Source: Spirochaetia bacterium
GTDB lineage: Bacteria; Spirochaetota; Spirochaetia; Sphaerochaetales; Sphaerochaetaceae
Length of the DNA stretch: 64,000 nt
Direction of reading: 5' to 3'
Assembly: GCA_022482625.1 (NCBI GenBank)
Contig: JAKVOU010000001.1
Location: 2,342,784-2,406,783 of the forward strand
The position numbers were made by a program, and so were the translations under genes. Position 1 is the first letter of the stretch. Each line of letters opens with the position of its first letter. Below, piece after piece: positions 63,680 through 64,000 of the stretch. The notes beneath the pieces are model-generated. The model made no database searches. It worked only from the letters and a program-made list of their open reading frames with translations, and was not told where the DNA came from.

Positions 63680-64000
63680 ATATTCACGGATGATGCATAT
63701 CCATGCAGAAGCCATGCCTGACAGCTGCAGGGGATGGAAACCGGCCGCATCACGTAGCCTTCATGGCCTGCCGCAGGCCTGCGCGCACACGCAGGACGGA
63801 CGCCCTCCCGGGTGCCTGCACTCTGCCATCATTTCCATTCCTTCCTGCTATGCGCTCTTCTTCCTTGCCGCCTGCTGCCGTGCTTCCAGCACCTTGCCCA
63901 TCCGCTTGACGGTCAGCAGCAGCACCGCAAGCCGCAGGTCGAAACGTGCCCTCGGCCCCCGGCCGTACAGCGCCTTCGGCAGGAAACACTCCTTCAGCTC
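63647..64000 (-). mobile_element. Insertion sequence, one end (continues past window)
   Basis: Abrupt change to GC-rich DNA inside the permease gene. The element end probably begins AGGTTTTTGCAAAACTC. It carries a transposase gene reading toward this end and about 200 bp of non-coding DNA after it. The family is not determined. Confidence 0.7.
63848..64000 (-). CDS. Transposase C-terminal end (partial)
   Basis: The minus-strand frame enters from the window edge and ends with TAG at 63848-63850; the last 50 residues include YGRGPRARFDLRLAVLLLTV and end ARKKSA. Arg-rich, GC-rich composition fits the insertion-sequence context rather than the host genes. I do not recognise the family with certainty. 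Confidence 0.55.
   Translation of the reverse strand, partial: ELKECFLPKALYGRGPRARFDLRLAVLLLTVKRMGKVLEARQQAARKKSA

Noticed and set aside
1-64000. CRISPR arrays, rRNA and tRNA genes
   Set aside because: No regularly spaced short repeats and no rRNA or tRNA-like segments were seen, although weak tRNA-like structures could escape reading by eye.

Overview
The window looks like a chromosome segment of a saccharolytic spirochaete, most likely Sphaerochaeta-like. The reasons are a very high density of sugar ABC importers, binding proteins whose signal peptides end FAQG or FANG followed by a Ser/Glu-rich tract, and YesM/YesN-type regulation. The genus is an inference. No tRNA, rRNA or CRISPR array is visible.

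Layout. 1-221 is the 3' end of a family-1 solute-binding protein gene. 322-6437 is a rare-sugar operon: ribose-type ABC importer, class II aldolase, PfkB kinase and D-lyxose isomerase. It is followed by nudC (6526-7290). An AT-rich island (A, 7418-20261) carries a GntR regulator, a tripartite tricarboxylate transporter, a transketolase-like enzyme, an HpcH/HpaI aldolase, an iron alcohol dehydrogenase, a LarA-type racemase, a BASS transporter and a D-2-hydroxyacid dehydrogenase, apparently one hydroxy-acid catabolic unit. Next come a YesM/YesN two-component pair (20302-22787) and a second AT-rich island (B, 22818-31971). Island B holds only a five-gene defence operon: GHKL ATPase, Z1 helicase, PD-(D/E)XK protein, AIPR protein and DNA cytosine methyltransferase. 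Then follow an inositol monophosphatase, a GNAT, a CUT1 importer, a YitT protein, a second ribose-type importer with two permeases (38699-43430), an LplABC-type importer interrupted upstream by an IS110 element, a peptidoglycan-sugar salvage operon (anmK, GNAT, nagZ, namZ), a redox protein, a NEW3/ABC exporter operon, a graveyard of mobile-element remnants (57.4-60.9 kb), and a LacI-controlled CUT1 operon whose last gene is cut by a further insertion sequence at about 63647.

The main discovery is structural. Both islands are bounded by long direct repeats of the two-component genes. Island A is flanked by about 127 bp covering the promoter and first codons of the kinase gene; island B by 187 bp covering the last 51 codons of the regulator gene and 30 bp beyond it. 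Removing both islands with one repeat copy each restores nudC, kinase, regulator, monophosphatase. Neither island carries a recognisable integrase or transposase. Repeat B has one mismatch while repeat A has three plus one indel, so B probably arrived later. This matches the insertion with long target duplication reported for restriction-modification units.

A second window-wide pattern is post-transcriptional. In all six complete importer operons the binding-protein gene is followed directly by a strong hairpin without a U-tract, before the first membrane-component gene. This suggests a common way to make more binding protein than permease. Other points of interest are a candidate small RNA (43582-43658), a long structured leader before the second ribose-type importer, a GntR-type operator in front of tctC, a LacI-type operator in front of the last CUT1 operon, and a shrunken group IIC intron sitting directly behind a terminator.
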